NCBI GenBank assembly: GCA_014380365.1
Contig: JACMJZ010000013.1
Location: forward strand, 1-64,000
From: Pyrinomonadaceae bacterium
GTDB lineage: Bacteria > Acidobacteriota > Blastocatellia > Pyrinomonadales > Pyrinomonadaceae
Direction of reading: 5' to 3'
Length of the DNA stretch: 64,000 bases
A program made the translations under genes and the position numbers. The notes under the pieces were generated by a model, which saw only the letters and a list, made by a program, of their open reading frames with translations, did no database searches and was not told the origin of the DNA. Below, piece by piece: positions 32,822-44,600 of the stretch (the stretch's first letter is position 1; each line of letters starts with the position of its first letter).

Positions 32822-33561
32822 AGAAACGAAGCCGCGTCCCGGTCGACGAACCATTCCAGCGTTCCGTCTACCGGTCGAATTAGCGAGGCGGGCAATCGAT
32901 CACGCTTCGATTGTCCGCCCAACACCTCTGCCAGCGCAGCGGCTTTCGCTTTACCAGTGACGAGGAAGATGACGTGCGCCGCATGACTGAGGGCCGGGAC
33001 GGTTAGCGTGATGCGGCGCTGACCTGAATGCGCGCGTTCCGTAGCCACAACCCAGCGGGACGTTTCTTCCAGGGTGCGGGATTCGGGAAATAGCGACGCT
33101 GTATGACCGTCCGCACCCATTCCCAGCAAGACTAAATCAAATCGCGGCCAGTCACGCTGGGCGAAAAACTCCCTTAACCTGTTTTCGTAGAGCCTGGCAT
33201 TCTCCTCCGGATCGCCTTCACCGGTCATTCGGTGCACGTTCTTCGCCGGAATCTCAACCTTTGAAATCAGTGCCTTATCGACCATGGCAAAGTTGCTGTC
33301 GGGATGAGTAGGCAGGACGCAACGTTCGTCGCCGAAGAATAGGTGTACTCGGGACCATTCGACCAGGGTGTTGAACTGCGCAGTCGCGAGCAATTCGTAG
33401 ACTCGTCTCGGCGTCCTGCCCCCGGCCAGCGCAACGCTGAATCGGCCCTGCGCCTTCTGAAACTCATCAGCGTTGTGGACAAATCTTTCCGCCGCCGCTA
33501 CGGCAAGCTGCTCGGGAGTGACAAAGACGGAAACATTGCTTGCGGCAGTATCCAATTCCAT
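32818..33561 (-). CDS. pgl: 6-phosphogluconolactonase
   Basis: The 247-residue DevB-type lactonase keeps the family motifs: VALAGGRTPRRVYELLA, VHLFFGDERCVLPTHPDSN, the glycine motif DLVLLGMGADGHTASLFPES, and AHVIFLVTGKAKAAAL. It hydrolyses 6-phosphogluconolactone in the oxidative pentose phosphate pathway. It is the last gene of a minus-strand group, pgi-gnd-pgl, with about 77 bases to gnd. Glucose-6-phosphate dehydrogenase (zwf), the enzyme before it, is not in the window. Confidence 0.95.
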   Translation of the reverse strand: MELDTAASNVSVFVTPEQLAVAAAERFVHNADEFQKAQGRFSVALAGGRTPRRVYELLATAQFNTLVEWSRVHLFFGDERCVLPTHPDSNFAMVDKALISKVEIPAKNVHRMTGEGDPEENARLYENRLREFFAQRDWPRFDLVLLGMGADGHTASLFPESRTLEETSRWVVATERAHSGQRRITLTVPALSHAAHVIFLVTGKAKAAALAEVLGGQSKRDRLPASLIRPVDGTLEWFVDRDAASFL

Positions 33562-33638
33562 GTTGATTGGTCACTTCCCACTGAAAAGAGAGCGGGTGCA
33601 AGCCCGCGCCTTTCCGAGGTAACTTGGAGACCTGCTAA

Positions 33639-35084
<1,446 letters not shown>

Positions 35085-35126
35085 ATCATTCCAAATTTCA
35101 GATCGCCGAATGCCATTCAAGAAGTT

Positions 35127-35180
35127 TAGAGTTCAACCTTCAGGTTGTGCTTCCCCCTGCAAGCTAAAGCTTGAACTCTG
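35127..35180 (+). repeat. Imperfect inverted repeat between gnd and pgi
   Basis: AGAGTTCAACCTTCAGGTTG and a right arm containing AGCTAAAGCTTGAACTCT can pair with interruptions. It separates two genes of one operon and could cause partial termination or mRNA processing. Confidence 0.55.
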
Positions 35181-35185
35181 AACTG

Positions 35186-36931
35186 CTAGCCACTCACGGA
35201 CGAAATCAGTTCCTTCAACTTTCGCAAACCGCTGAGCACATCATCTCCCAGGTCAACGCGAATCGCGCGGCGGCCGTGCGACAGCAATGACTCAAAATCA
35301 CCTTGCGCTTGCGCCTCTTTGAGAACGCTGAATGAATAAGACTCGCCAGGTACACGAAGGTCAGTCCTGTCTGGGGCAGTCAGTTGAATGAAAACACCTG
35401 AGTCCGGCCCACCTTTGTGTAGCTGCCCGGTCGAATGTAAAAACCGCGGTCCGTAACCCGTAGTGGTGGCGCACCGGGTTGCCTCACGCAAGCTGTGGCG
35501 AATCGCCTGAATCGCCGCATCGATTTCCGGCGTCTCTTCAAGGTAAGCCAGCACGGCAACGTAATCACCCGGCTTCGTCCGTGCCAAATGCTGACGCACG
35601 ATGGCCGGAACAGACCCACTCGCGCTCGCGGAAACTCCTGCGCCAATTTGATCGTCGGCATATACTGTCAGCGTGCCGTCGCTCGCGATCGCGGACTGCT
35701 CAGGCAACTTCCCTTCCCGGTTGAACACGTCCAGCAGCGCTTTGGTTGCGTCTTTCGACTCCTGCACATTCGGTTGGTCAAAAGGATTAATTCCCATGCG
35801 CCAGGCGGCAAACGCGGTAGCAAACTCCCAGAGGAAAAACTCAGCGCAGAGTTCGTAAAGATCCCTTAGAGTGCGGTAGACGACGGGGTGTCCGGCATCT
35901 TCCAGGGCTTTAAGCTGCGACTTCGTGCGATCATCGAGCGTCCCGACTGCAAGAGAAACAAACAATCGATCGTCGCCGTATTCGGAGACCGGTCCCAACG
36001 GCTCGCCCACGATCGGCACGATTCCGTTACCTTCCTTGCCGGTGCTTTCCGCGATTAGTTGCTCCACCCACAAGCCAACGGCGGAGAGTTTGTCGTCAGC
36101 GACGATAGCCAACTTGTCGCGACCCGCGCGCGCGCACTCGGCCATAATCACGCCGAGCCGGGCACCAGGATTCTCATGCATAGGCATCGTCTCACCACAC
36201 GCATTCGCCATACTGGCCGCGGATTTGAGCAGCCTTTTCACATCCAGTCCCATTAGTGCGGCCGGCGTCATGCCGAAATATGAAAGCGCGGAGTAGCGCC
36301 CGCCAATATCAGATTGATTTAGGAAGATCTGCCTAAAGCCTTCGGCGCGAGCAGTGTCGGCCATCTGTGAACCCGGGTCGGTGATGGCGATAAACGACTG
36401 CCCGGGCGTCGCGGATCTCTGAGCGACTTCGTGATACCAGTATCGATGAAAGGCGAGCGGCTCGGTTGTCGTACCCGACTTCGATGCTATAACAAACAGG
36501 CACCTTTCCAGATCAATTTCCGCGGCGAGGTTACTGATAGCATCCGGGTCCGTCGAATCGAGGACGAGCAACTCTGGAAAGCCATCCTGCCGGCTGAAAG
36601 TTTGCCGCAGCACTTCCGGGCAAAGCGAAGATCCACCCATCCCGCAAACCATCACGTGCTCAAACTGCGCGGCATCGCGAACGGCCTCGGCAAACTTCCG
36701 CAACTCATCCGCCACCTCGAGCATTTCGGCGGGCACCGTTAACCAGCCCATCGAGTTAGTGATGATCTTCTGATGGACAGCCTCGGTCTTCCAGAGTGAA
36801 GCGTCCTTCTTCCAGATCCGACGAACGACGTCCGCCTGTTCCGCCTCTAACAGAGTCTTGTTAACTGCGTCGTCGTAGTTTCCGAGCGACTCGGCGGATG
36901 ACTCGTTTGTGATGTCGGGGTGAACCTTCAT
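35186..36931 (-). CDS. pgi: Glucose-6-phosphate isomerase, Tal/Pgi-fusion type
   Basis: The 581-residue isomerase reads VMVCGMGGSSLCPEVLRQTF, ASKSGTTTEPLAF and ITDPGSQM, all phosphosugar-isomerase SIS-domain motifs. The overall sequence is closest to the PGI half of the bifunctional transaldolase/phosphoglucose isomerase proteins, but the transaldolase half is missing and no tal gene is adjacent upstream. It interconverts glucose-6-phosphate and fructose-6-phosphate and starts the pgi-gnd-pgl group. It could alternatively be a stand-alone member of that PGI lineage. Confidence 0.88.
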   Translation of the reverse strand: MKVHPDITNESSAESLGNYDDAVNKTLLEAEQADVVRRIWKKDASLWKTEAVHQKIITNSMGWLTVPAEMLEVADELRKFAEAVRDAAQFEHVMVCGMGGSSLCPEVLRQTFSRQDGFPELLVLDSTDPDAISNLAAEIDLERCLFVIASKSGTTTEPLAFHRYWYHEVAQRSATPGQSFIAITDPGSQMADTARAEGFRQIFLNQSDIGGRYSALSYFGMTPAALMGLDVKRLLKSAASMANACGETMPMHENPGARLGVIMAECARAGRDKLAIVADDKLSAVGLWVEQLIAESTGKEGNGIVPIVGEPLGPVSEYGDDRLFVSLAVGTLDDRTKSQLKALEDAGHPVVYRTLRDLYELCAEFFLWEFATAFAAWRMGINPFDQPNVQESKDATKALLDVFNREGKLPEQSAIASDGTLTVYADDQIGAGVSASASGSVPAIVRQHLARTKPGDYVAVLAYLEETPEIDAAIQAIRHSLREATRCATTTGYGPRFLHSTGQLHKGGPDSGVFIQLTAPDRTDLRVPGESYSFSVLKEAQAQGDFESLLSHGRRAIRVDLGDDVLSGLRKLKELISSVSG

Positions 36932-37075
36932 TTTCTTGTCTCGCCTTGGCGTCTGCCTGTTCGCAATCCAACCTCACTCGGTCGAAGCGTGCAACACAGG
37001 TCACAGGGCTGCTTTTGGGTTACAGAAATAGTCTAGCACGACTGCCAGGGCGTCGGTTTAGTGGACAGGTGGAGG

Positions 37076-39034
37076 TTAATCTTTGGGTTCCTTTAGGGGG
37101 CCAGAATCTACGTCTTTGGGTATCACTCGTTCCCCGTCGTCCTTAGCACTGTCGCCACCGGAAGACCCAGAGCCGAGGCCAAGCACAGTCTTAGGGAATC
37201 CCAGCAGCGCGCGGAACACTGTGAGGGCGATCGTTGTCACCGGAGGACCGAGAGCTGTGACGACAATACCGCTGCCGAAAAAGATAACCAAAGCAAAACC
37301 CAAGAATGGGATGGCCTTGGTTTGCGGAAATCTCTCGGCTAAGGCGCTGAAGACCCAACTGGCGCCGACTATCGCTGCTGAGAAGAAGAGAAAGAAGACC
37401 AGGAGAGCAATCGGAAGAAAGGTTGCCTCAGCTTTTGCAGGGGGAAGCTTCGTATGCAAATAACGCGAGAGCACGGGCAAGACCTGAACAGAATCGTCAT
37501 CGTCCTTCCGCTGATAGTGCAACTCGGCTTCCACCATCCCCGCCGTGTGGTGCCACAATACCCGCTTCGGTTTTGCGTGCTCGCACTTGATCTCGGCGGG
37601 AACGGCGCCCGGGCTCGGGAACCTGATCGCCTGGCCCCCCTGCCGCACTCGCCTTCCGCTGGCCGGGCAACGGACGTAGAAGGTCAGGTCGAAGGCCGCA
37701 GGGTCCTCCGCCGCCAGAGCTTCAGCGACATCGCGCGCCTCCTGCGGCGGTGTCCACGTCTTTTCCGCCATCTTCGTGATCGTGACTCTCCTCTTTTTAG
37801 AATCGTGGAACAGCAGGTCGTACTTGGCGAGCGTAGGGCGCCACCTCTCATGCTTTTTGGCGAGTTGCCGAATTGGTTTAATCTGGAGCTTCCGCTGCTT
37901 CTGACCTGCGACCTTCTGAATTATCAGCGTGACGGCGTCTCCGTCGTCCCTTCTTTTTGGGATTCCTAGCGCGTTGCTCCTACCGTCCAGCTTCGCCCGC
38001 ACCACGGGACCGCCTTGCCGTACCGTCCAATTTCCCGTCAGCCGGACACCGGTGTAGCTCGAGAATGCCAGGAAAACCTTATTGACGAAGCCCGGGTTGA
38101 TCCCACCCTTGAGCGGTTCACCAACAAAATCTACCCCCCAATCTGTCACCGTCAGCTCAGGCGATGACAGTCGCGCTCGGCGAGAGAGCAGGAGCCGGCG
38201 GATGACGGGCTCGACCAGCACGCCGATGAACGGGAAATCACCAAGGAGGACTCGCAATTCCGCAATGTACAGATCCAACTCCTGACGCAGCGATAGCCTG
38301 GGGCGAGGGTGAAGGTTTCGCAACCGGATTTCCGCGCTGCCGTTGTCGAGGTTTAGCCGAAAATAATTGGCCGACCGCTCGGGACGCTTCTCGTACCTGA
38401 AGCCTCCGTCCATGGCAACCTGGGATTCCCAGTATCGGGTCTCGATGAACTTCAGGAGTAGGTGTTGGAAAGGCGCCGAACGGATGTGGACGCCGGCGAG
38501 TTCCAAGCTTCGGGGTCGATAGAGATAGCGGTCCACGACTCGGACCTCCGGAGATTCCCCGTTCTCCAGCGCCTTAATCCGCCGCGTCTCATTCTGGTTC
38601 GCCAATGCCTGCCGCTCCTCGGGGGACTCCAGATATTCAGTGAGGGTCTGAGAGTCGTGAAGGCGTTCAAACTGCGCTTCTCCCTCCTGCTCAACTGGCG
38701 GACGGACCTTAGCGTATTCCATCAGGTACGAGTCAAGGTGGGCTCTGTCTCCTAGCTGGTCGAGAAGCTCCGCTGCGTCATTGGCAGGCCGATAGAGGAA
38801 TATTTGCTGCTGGCCACTTTCCTCCCGGCGGTCGATGTAGTCCCAGGTATCTCGAAGCGAGATCGCACCGCTCACGATGCTCTCGCGTATCCGCTGTCGC
38901 TGCTCCTGGATTAGACCACCAATTTGCAGCTCCTGCTCGCGGAAGAGGCCCTCGAGTTCAGGCTGCGAGTAGCTGCTGAAATGCTCCAGTGCTTCGATGA
39001 GTGCTTCGTCATTGGGGTCGACCGGTACCGGCAT
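37076..39034 (-). CDS. Orphan 652-residue protein with two C-terminal TM helices
   Basis: This protein is not recognised. The N-terminus, to about residue 120, is acidic and probably coiled coil (SYSQPELEGLFREQELQIGG). The middle, about 200-500, is a beta-rich segment (RYEKRPERSANYFRLNLDNG) with a basic patch (QKVAGQKQRKLQIKPIRQLA). Two transmembrane helices follow at about 539-565 and 575-607. A glycine/serine linker and acidic tail end the chain. The AGGGGGCC before the ATG at 39034 supports the start. It lies beside a serine/threonine kinase gene on the same strand, but about 470 bases apart. No catalytic motif was found, so a structural or membrane-remodelling role cannot be excluded. Confidence 0.6.
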   Translation of the reverse strand: MPVPVDPNDEALIEALEHFSSYSQPELEGLFREQELQIGGLIQEQRQRIRESIVSGAISLRDTWDYIDRREESGQQQIFLYRPANDAAELLDQLGDRAHLDSYLMEYAKVRPPVEQEGEAQFERLHDSQTLTEYLESPEERQALANQNETRRIKALENGESPEVRVVDRYLYRPRSLELAGVHIRSAPFQHLLLKFIETRYWESQVAMDGGFRYEKRPERSANYFRLNLDNGSAEIRLRNLHPRPRLSLRQELDLYIAELRVLLGDFPFIGVLVEPVIRRLLLSRRARLSSPELTVTDWGVDFVGEPLKGGINPGFVNKVFLAFSSYTGVRLTGNWTVRQGGPVVRAKLDGRSNALGIPKRRDDGDAVTLIIQKVAGQKQRKLQIKPIRQLAKKHERWRPTLAKYDLLFHDSKKRRVTITKMAEKTWTPPQEARDVAEALAAEDPAAFDLTFYVRCPASGRRVRQGGQAIRFPSPGAVPAEIKCEHAKPKRVLWHHTAGMVEAELHYQRKDDDDSVQVLPVLSRYLHTKLPPAKAEATFLPIALLVFFLFFSAAIVGASWVFSALAERFPQTKAIPFLGFALVIFFGSGIVVTALGPPVTTIALTVFRALLGFPKTVLGLGSGSSGGDSAKDDGERVIPKDVDSGPLKEPKD

Positions 39035-39504
39035 TTCGCAGGCCCCCTATTTAGCAAGTCCCCCGCTTGACCCTTTGGTGCGTCGATCTCGCGGGTGCTA
39101 GTGGGACATTGGAAGCGAGGTCTTAGGCTTTGATAACCAGAGTTCCAGGAGTTAACAAGAACAATCAGTGTGGCTGGCCGGGCTAGTTGCGATCCTGCAG
39201 CTGCGTGAGCGGTCAGCCGTTAAAGTCTAATTTCAAACGCTTCGCCAAGTTTGGGCCAGAAGATATGACAGTCGGCGATCAAAAGTCAACGATTTGAGAC
39301 AGTATGAATATGGCGGCGGGCGTAGCGGACAACGCGGCCGGTGCTCAGGCAGGTAGTTGATCGGAAAAGCCCGCCCCGGGGCAGTACTCCTAAACGGGGT
39401 TTGATAGCAGCGTTATCTGCAGAGGCCAGCGCTGGAGCACCGCGCAGCAACAAGCTGACGCTTGACGAAGATGAAACCGAACCTTTGGTGAAATCAATGG
39501 AGGG
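39035..39504. other. Gene-free intergenic region (470 bases)
   Basis: Between the kinase and the orphan protein no gene or clear promoter was identified. Short GC-rich palindromes such as GCCCCGGGGC are present. The promoter of the orphan gene should lie at its right-hand side of this stretch. Confidence 0.5.
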
Positions 39505-41133
39505 TCAGCGGTAGGAACCGCCTGATCGAACGGAGTTCGCGACCGGCCGAACGAATTGAGTTGAGCCATCTGAAAACTTCACGATCTGAGTTCCATCTGC
39601 TGAACGATAGAATCTTGGACCCACGATTGGAGATACACTCGACGACATCCGGTAGGTGCGCGACTCAGTTGAGCGCGCAGGAGTGTTCTCTCGAAACTCA
39701 GGATTTGGTAGCCGTATGCTGGGGGGATTCACCCTGCGCCGACTGCTTGCTGGCTTCAGTTCAAGAGTAGGCTGTGAACGCCGAATCGAGGCTTGAGAGT
39801 TTGTAGCAGTAACGTCTCTTTTCGCCACGTTCTGTTCCGTTCTGCCAACGTCTTTCTCGACCTTTGTTCTGCTGGGAACCACACTGTCGCTTTTGCCGGC
39901 ACGAGCTCTTTCGGCAGCGGCAGCTCGCTCCGGTCTGCGCGCGGTCGTTGTCGGGCGTTGCTCTACAACCGCCGTTGTGCTGTTCGCCGCTGCCAGTTGA
40001 GTAGTGGACTGAAACCATTCCGTGGATCCATACAAGACCCCGCCCGTTAAGACTACCAGTGCGAGCAGCACTGCCGTCATCGCTCCGGGACCAAATCGGC
40101 GCGCAGACTCCACCATTGCCAGTTGAACCACAGCGCTTTTTACGACTGTTCGCGTGTCATCGATGTCGAAGGGTTCGTCAACGGCATGAATAGTCCGAGG
40201 GATAACTCCCGCGTCAATGTCGCTCTCGATAACGCTCGCCAATTCATTCGCGCGACCCATGCGTCTAAACGCTTCGCGAAATTCGGAGGCGTTGGAATAA
40301 CGATCTTCGGGCCTTTGCGCCATCGCCTTTTGCAGGATGGCGGCGATCTGCGGACCAACTGCCGCATGAATTTTATCGGCGGGCTTCAACGGGTCAGGCT
40401 GCGCACTGTAGAGGGCGGAGGCCCTAACGAGCGCATCGGGAGGTTTAATTCCGGTGAGTAAGTGATAAAGAGTTGCACCCAGCGCGTAGATATCGCTGCG
40501 AGGGTCGGTGCGCTGATCCTGTATTTGTTCCAGCGGAGCGTAGTGGCGCGTGTAGCCGAAGAACGCTTGAGAGGAGGTCACCGAAGCATCCGACGGTTGC
40601 GCTTTTGCCAAGCCAAAGTCCAGCAAAGCGATCTGTCCTGTCGAGGTGAGCTTCAAATTGTGCGGTTTGATGTCGCGATGAATAACTTCGCGGTCGCGCG
40701 AGTGGAGATAAACGAGGGCGTCCAGCAATTGGTCGGCCCAGGCAATCACCTGTTCGCGCGGGAATGGACCCGGCTGTTGCGAGATAATTCTGGCAAGGTC
40801 AACGCCGCCGATGAACTGCATGACCAGAAAAGCGCGATTGCCTTCGACGAAGTGATCACTCACCCGCGGCAACGCCGGATGGTGCATTCCGGCAAGCAGT
40901 CGCGCCTCGTGCTCAAATTGCCTGCGCATGGAAGGCTCCGAAGAGAGCGTCTCTTTGAGCGCCACGGTGATCCCGAGTCGCTGGTCTACAGCTTCATAAA
41001 CCGCACCCATGCCGCCGCGGCCGAGTTGGCGGACAATGCGGTAACGATCCTGCAACACGGTGTCGGCGGCGAGGGGAGTATTGGGAACGTCGTGATTGAA
41101 ATCGTTAGATTCCGTCAATTTGTTTAGCTCCAT
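39505..41133 (-). CDS. Membrane serine/threonine protein kinase (Hanks type)
   Basis: The 542-residue protein has a full kinase domain: GRGGMGAVYE, catalytic Lys60 in VALKE, HRDIKPHN (HRD 152-154), and DFGLA at 172-176. A juxtamembrane acidic segment follows, then one transmembrane helix (TAVLLALVVLTGGVLYG, near residue 360). The extracytoplasmic part is long, basic and low in complexity (RPTTTARRPERAAAAERAR), with no PASTA repeats. This is a receptor-like kinase whose outer region probably binds polyanions, though that is speculative. It is monocistronic. Confidence 0.93.
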   Translation of the reverse strand: MELNKLTESNDFNHDVPNTPLAADTVLQDRYRIVRQLGRGGMGAVYEAVDQRLGITVALKETLSSEPSMRRQFEHEARLLAGMHHPALPRVSDHFVEGNRAFLVMQFIGGVDLARIISQQPGPFPREQVIAWADQLLDALVYLHSRDREVIHRDIKPHNLKLTSTGQIALLDFGLAKAQPSDASVTSSQAFFGYTRHYAPLEQIQDQRTDPRSDIYALGATLYHLLTGIKPPDALVRASALYSAQPDPLKPADKIHAAVGPQIAAILQKAMAQRPEDRYSNASEFREAFRRMGRANELASVIESDIDAGVIPRTIHAVDEPFDIDDTRTVVKSAVVQLAMVESARRFGPGAMTAVLLALVVLTGGVLYGSTEWFQSTTQLAAANSTTAVVEQRPTTTARRPERAAAAERARAGKSDSVVPSRTKVEKDVGRTEQNVAKRDVTATNSQASIRRSQPTLELKPASSRRRVNPPSIRLPNPEFRENTPARSTESRTYRMSSSVSPIVGPRFYRSADGTQIVKFSDGSTQFVRPVANSVRSGGSYR

Positions 41134-41684
41134 TCGTAGAGGACAGGCGTTTCCGCTTGTCTGCTGGGTGCGTGCAGGAAGACGCTGGGAACCGAGATCG
41201 ACTTATTGGGGCTGCAAGGCAACTAAAATTGAAGATTGACCGAGAGGACTTACTGGGGCAGCGGCTTCTGTACCGCCGAGGTCGATTGGAGTCGGTCGTG
41301 TTGATGACCAACGTTCGCACTGAGAAGTATATGACACCGAGCGACACATACACAAGAATCTAGACTTTTCTGCCCAGTGGGCGCGTACCCCGATGTGCGG
41401 CAGAAAGGGACAGTGCCAGGACTTCCGCCGACGCAGGCCGCCTCAAACATGGCCGACCTGGCATAATTCAGGCCACCAGCAGTCACGTAGCACTTTGAAT
41501 GCCGAAGTGTAGGATTAAAGGGAACGAGAATGGTCTGGCGCATCAGCGCGCAACGTCGGGGCAGTAGCCCGACCGTGAGGGAGGGCGCAGTGCTTCCTCG
41601 GCACAGTTCCTCGTTGAGCAATTACGCCCTCCCTGACGGTCGGGCTACTGTCCCAATCTGTTCATGCGCCTGGGGCTTTGTTCG
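41134..41684. other. Intergenic region holding a large palindrome
   Basis: About 550 bases separate the RND pump genes from the kinase. The only strong structure is the inverted repeat at 41558-41654. No credible coding frame is present. Confidence 0.5.
41558..41654 (+). repeat. Near-perfect 30-base inverted repeat
   Basis: The left arm GGGGCAGTAGCCCGACCGTG (41558) plus AGGGAGGGCG is almost exactly complementary to the right arm (41625-41654, CGCCCTCCCTGACGGTCGGG then CTACTGTCCC). The spacer is about 37 bases. No transposase is nearby. Confidence 0.9.
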
Positions 41685-44600
41685 CTAGTCAGGAAGGACT
41701 GCACGCGCATGCTCGCGCTCAGTGTCGTGAACGCCACGCGTCTCTGCCGTAGCTTCGACCGGCACATCAGGATCTTGCCGGCGTGTTTTTCTAAATCTAT
41801 CGCGAAGGCCAGAGGTGACGCTTGCCAGCTTGCGCCAGCGCGCGGTGTGGCTCAGGTCGTCAAGCACGGAGTACACCACCGGGGTGGCGATCAACGTCAG
41901 CAGCAGCGAAAGCATTTGACCGCCGATGACTACCACGGCGATTGAGCGGCGTTCCTCAGCGCCGGGGCCACTGCCCAAAGCCAATGGAAGCATGCCGGCG
42001 ATCAGCGCCAGGGTAGTCATCAGGATTGGCCGCAGCCGGTCGCGATTTCCCTGCATGATTGCTTCGTAACGCTCCATGCCGCGCTCGCGCAGGCTGTTCA
42101 TATGATCGATCTGCAGGATCGAGTTTTTCTTGACTACGCCAAAGAGCACGAGTATGCCGAGCGCTGAATAAAGATTTAGCGTGTCGCCGGTGGCCCAAAG
42201 TGATAGCAGGGCAAAAGGAATTGATAGCGGCAAACTCAGCAGAATAGTGATCGGATGGATCGTGCTCTCAAACTGTGAGGCCAGAATCATGTACATGAAC
42301 AGGACTGACAAGATGAACGCCCAGATGAATTCCGTGAACGTTCGCTCCAGTTCGCGCGCGCGACCGGAGACTGTAGTGGTGTAGGCTGCGGGAAGGTTCA
42401 TCTCCGTGACCTCGCCGCGCAGCGCCTCAATACGATCCGCAAGCGCAAAGCCGGGCGCCACTGAGGCGCGCATCGAAACCAGCCGTTCACGATTGAGGCG
42501 ATCGATGCGTGAAGGATTGCTGTCGCGTTTGATCGTCACCAGGTTATCCAGACGTACCAACCCGCCGCGCGACGAAGGAACATAGAGCCTTTCGATCGTC
42601 GCGACATCGCTGCGATCCTGTTCGGCTAGTCGCAGTTGGACGTCGTAGTCTTCGTTGATCGACTCATCGCGGAAGCGAGAGGCACGGTCTTCACCGCCCA
42701 CCATCAATCTGAGCGCGGTCGCGATGTCCGTGCTGTCAACGCCAAGGTCGGCGGCGCGCGCGCGATCAATCTCGACTTTCAGCCCTGGCTTGTTGAGCTT
42801 GAGCGAGGTATCGGCGTCGACGATTCCGCCGAGCGTTTGCGAACGCTTCACCAACTCGTCGCCGTAAGCCGCGAGCGCTGCGATATCTGGGCCGCGTAAG
42901 TTGAAATCGATATCGAAGCGGCCGCCGGAGCCGAAGTTGAACGACGGTGCATTGCGTACGGACCCGCGCATGGGCGCGTACTTCTGCAAACGCCGACGCA
43001 CTTCTTGCATCACGTCCTGCTGCGAGTAGTTTCCCCTAAACGCTTTGAGCGGGTTCCCCTTCTTGGTTTCGGTCCAGAGTCGTCCGAGTGAAAACATGCG
43101 TTCTTCATGCGGCGCGATGCGAATATAAGCGCCCGCCTGATTCACTCCGCCCAGAAAACCGCCGCCGGCGTTGGACAAAACCAGCCGCACGCCGGGCGTG
43201 GAAAGAATGTCCTTTTCAATCAACTGAATCGCTTCGTTCATGACGGCGAGGTTCGTGCCTTCCGGCCCATTGACGTTGACTTCAAACTCCGCCTCGTCAA
43301 CATTCGTGGGAATAAACTCCTGCTTCACCGCGCGGTAGAGCGGGACGCTGGAAAGCACGACGGCCAGCGCCACGAGCGAGACCGCCAGCCGGTGACGCAT
43401 GGCAAAGGCCAACATCCATGAATAGGACTTGTCTATCCTTTTGTAGAATCCGCCACGCGAACCCTTAGCTTTATGGCCGCCCCCGCCAGCCTCGACATCG
43501 CGGACCCGAATCAGTCGCGAGCTCATCATGGGCGTCAACGTAAACGAGACGAGCAAACTGACCATGATCGCCACGGCAGCCGTGATCCCAAACTGATAAA
43601 GAAAACGTCCAGAGATGGACGACATAAACGAGACTGGCAGAAAAATGACAACCAACGAAAGCGTGGTGGCGAGTACCGCCAGGCCAATGTCCTTCGTAGC
43701 TTCCTTGGCGGCTTCCCGGGGCTCCATTCGTTTCTCTTCGATGAAGCGGAAGATGTTCTCCAAAACCACGATCGCGTCGTCAATCACGACGCCGACCATC
43801 AACACCAACGCCAGCATCGTCACGCTGTTGAGAGTGAAATCCAGGGCCCGCATCATGGCGAAGGTGGAAATCAGCGAACATGGAATCGCTACCGCCGCGA
43901 TCAGGGTCGAGCGCCATGAACGCATGAACAGAAGAACTACGAGGCTGGCGAGGATGCTGCCCAACACCAGGTGCGTTTCGATCTCGCCTAGGGCCGCTTC
44001 GATATACCGCGATTGATCACGAATGATTTCCGTCTTGACGTCGCCGGGGAGTTGGCTGGAGACGCGCGGTAACTCCGCCTTTACTCCGTTGATGACTTCG
44101 ATCGTGTTCGCGCCGGATTGACGACGAACCTCGAGCGTGACGGTCGGGACGCCGTTGAGTCGCGCAACCGATCGTTGTTCTTTTGTTCCGTCTTCAACCC
44201 GGGCGACATCTCGCAAACGGATAGGCGAGCCGTTTACGTTAGCAATTACCAGGTCTTCGAAAGCGCGCGGATCGGTGTAGCGACCGAGCGTCCGCAGCAC
44301 GAGTTCCTGGCGACCGGTGTTCACATTTCCGCCTGGAACGTCGGCATTCTGCCTCGTTAAGGCTTCTCGAATAGCAGTTACCGGTATTTGATATGCCGCC
44401 AATCGTTCGGCGTCGATCCAGACGTTGATTGCGCGATCGAGTCCGCCAACCACGCGCACTTCGCCGACGCCGCTGACGCGTTCGAGTTGAACCCGAACCG
44501 TCTTGTCGGCGAATTCGGTGAGTTCCCGAATCGAACGATCGGCCGAGAGCGAGATGGTTATGACCGGAGTGCTGTCGTTATCAAACTTCTGAATGACCGG

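Noticed and set aside
38082-38755. Plus-strand frames within the orphan gene region
   Set aside because: They are complements of the 652-residue gene, which has consistent codon structure and a ribosome-binding site.
43473-43919. 148-codon plus-strand frame inside the RND permease gene
   Set aside because: Shadow of a clearly conserved transporter on the other strand.
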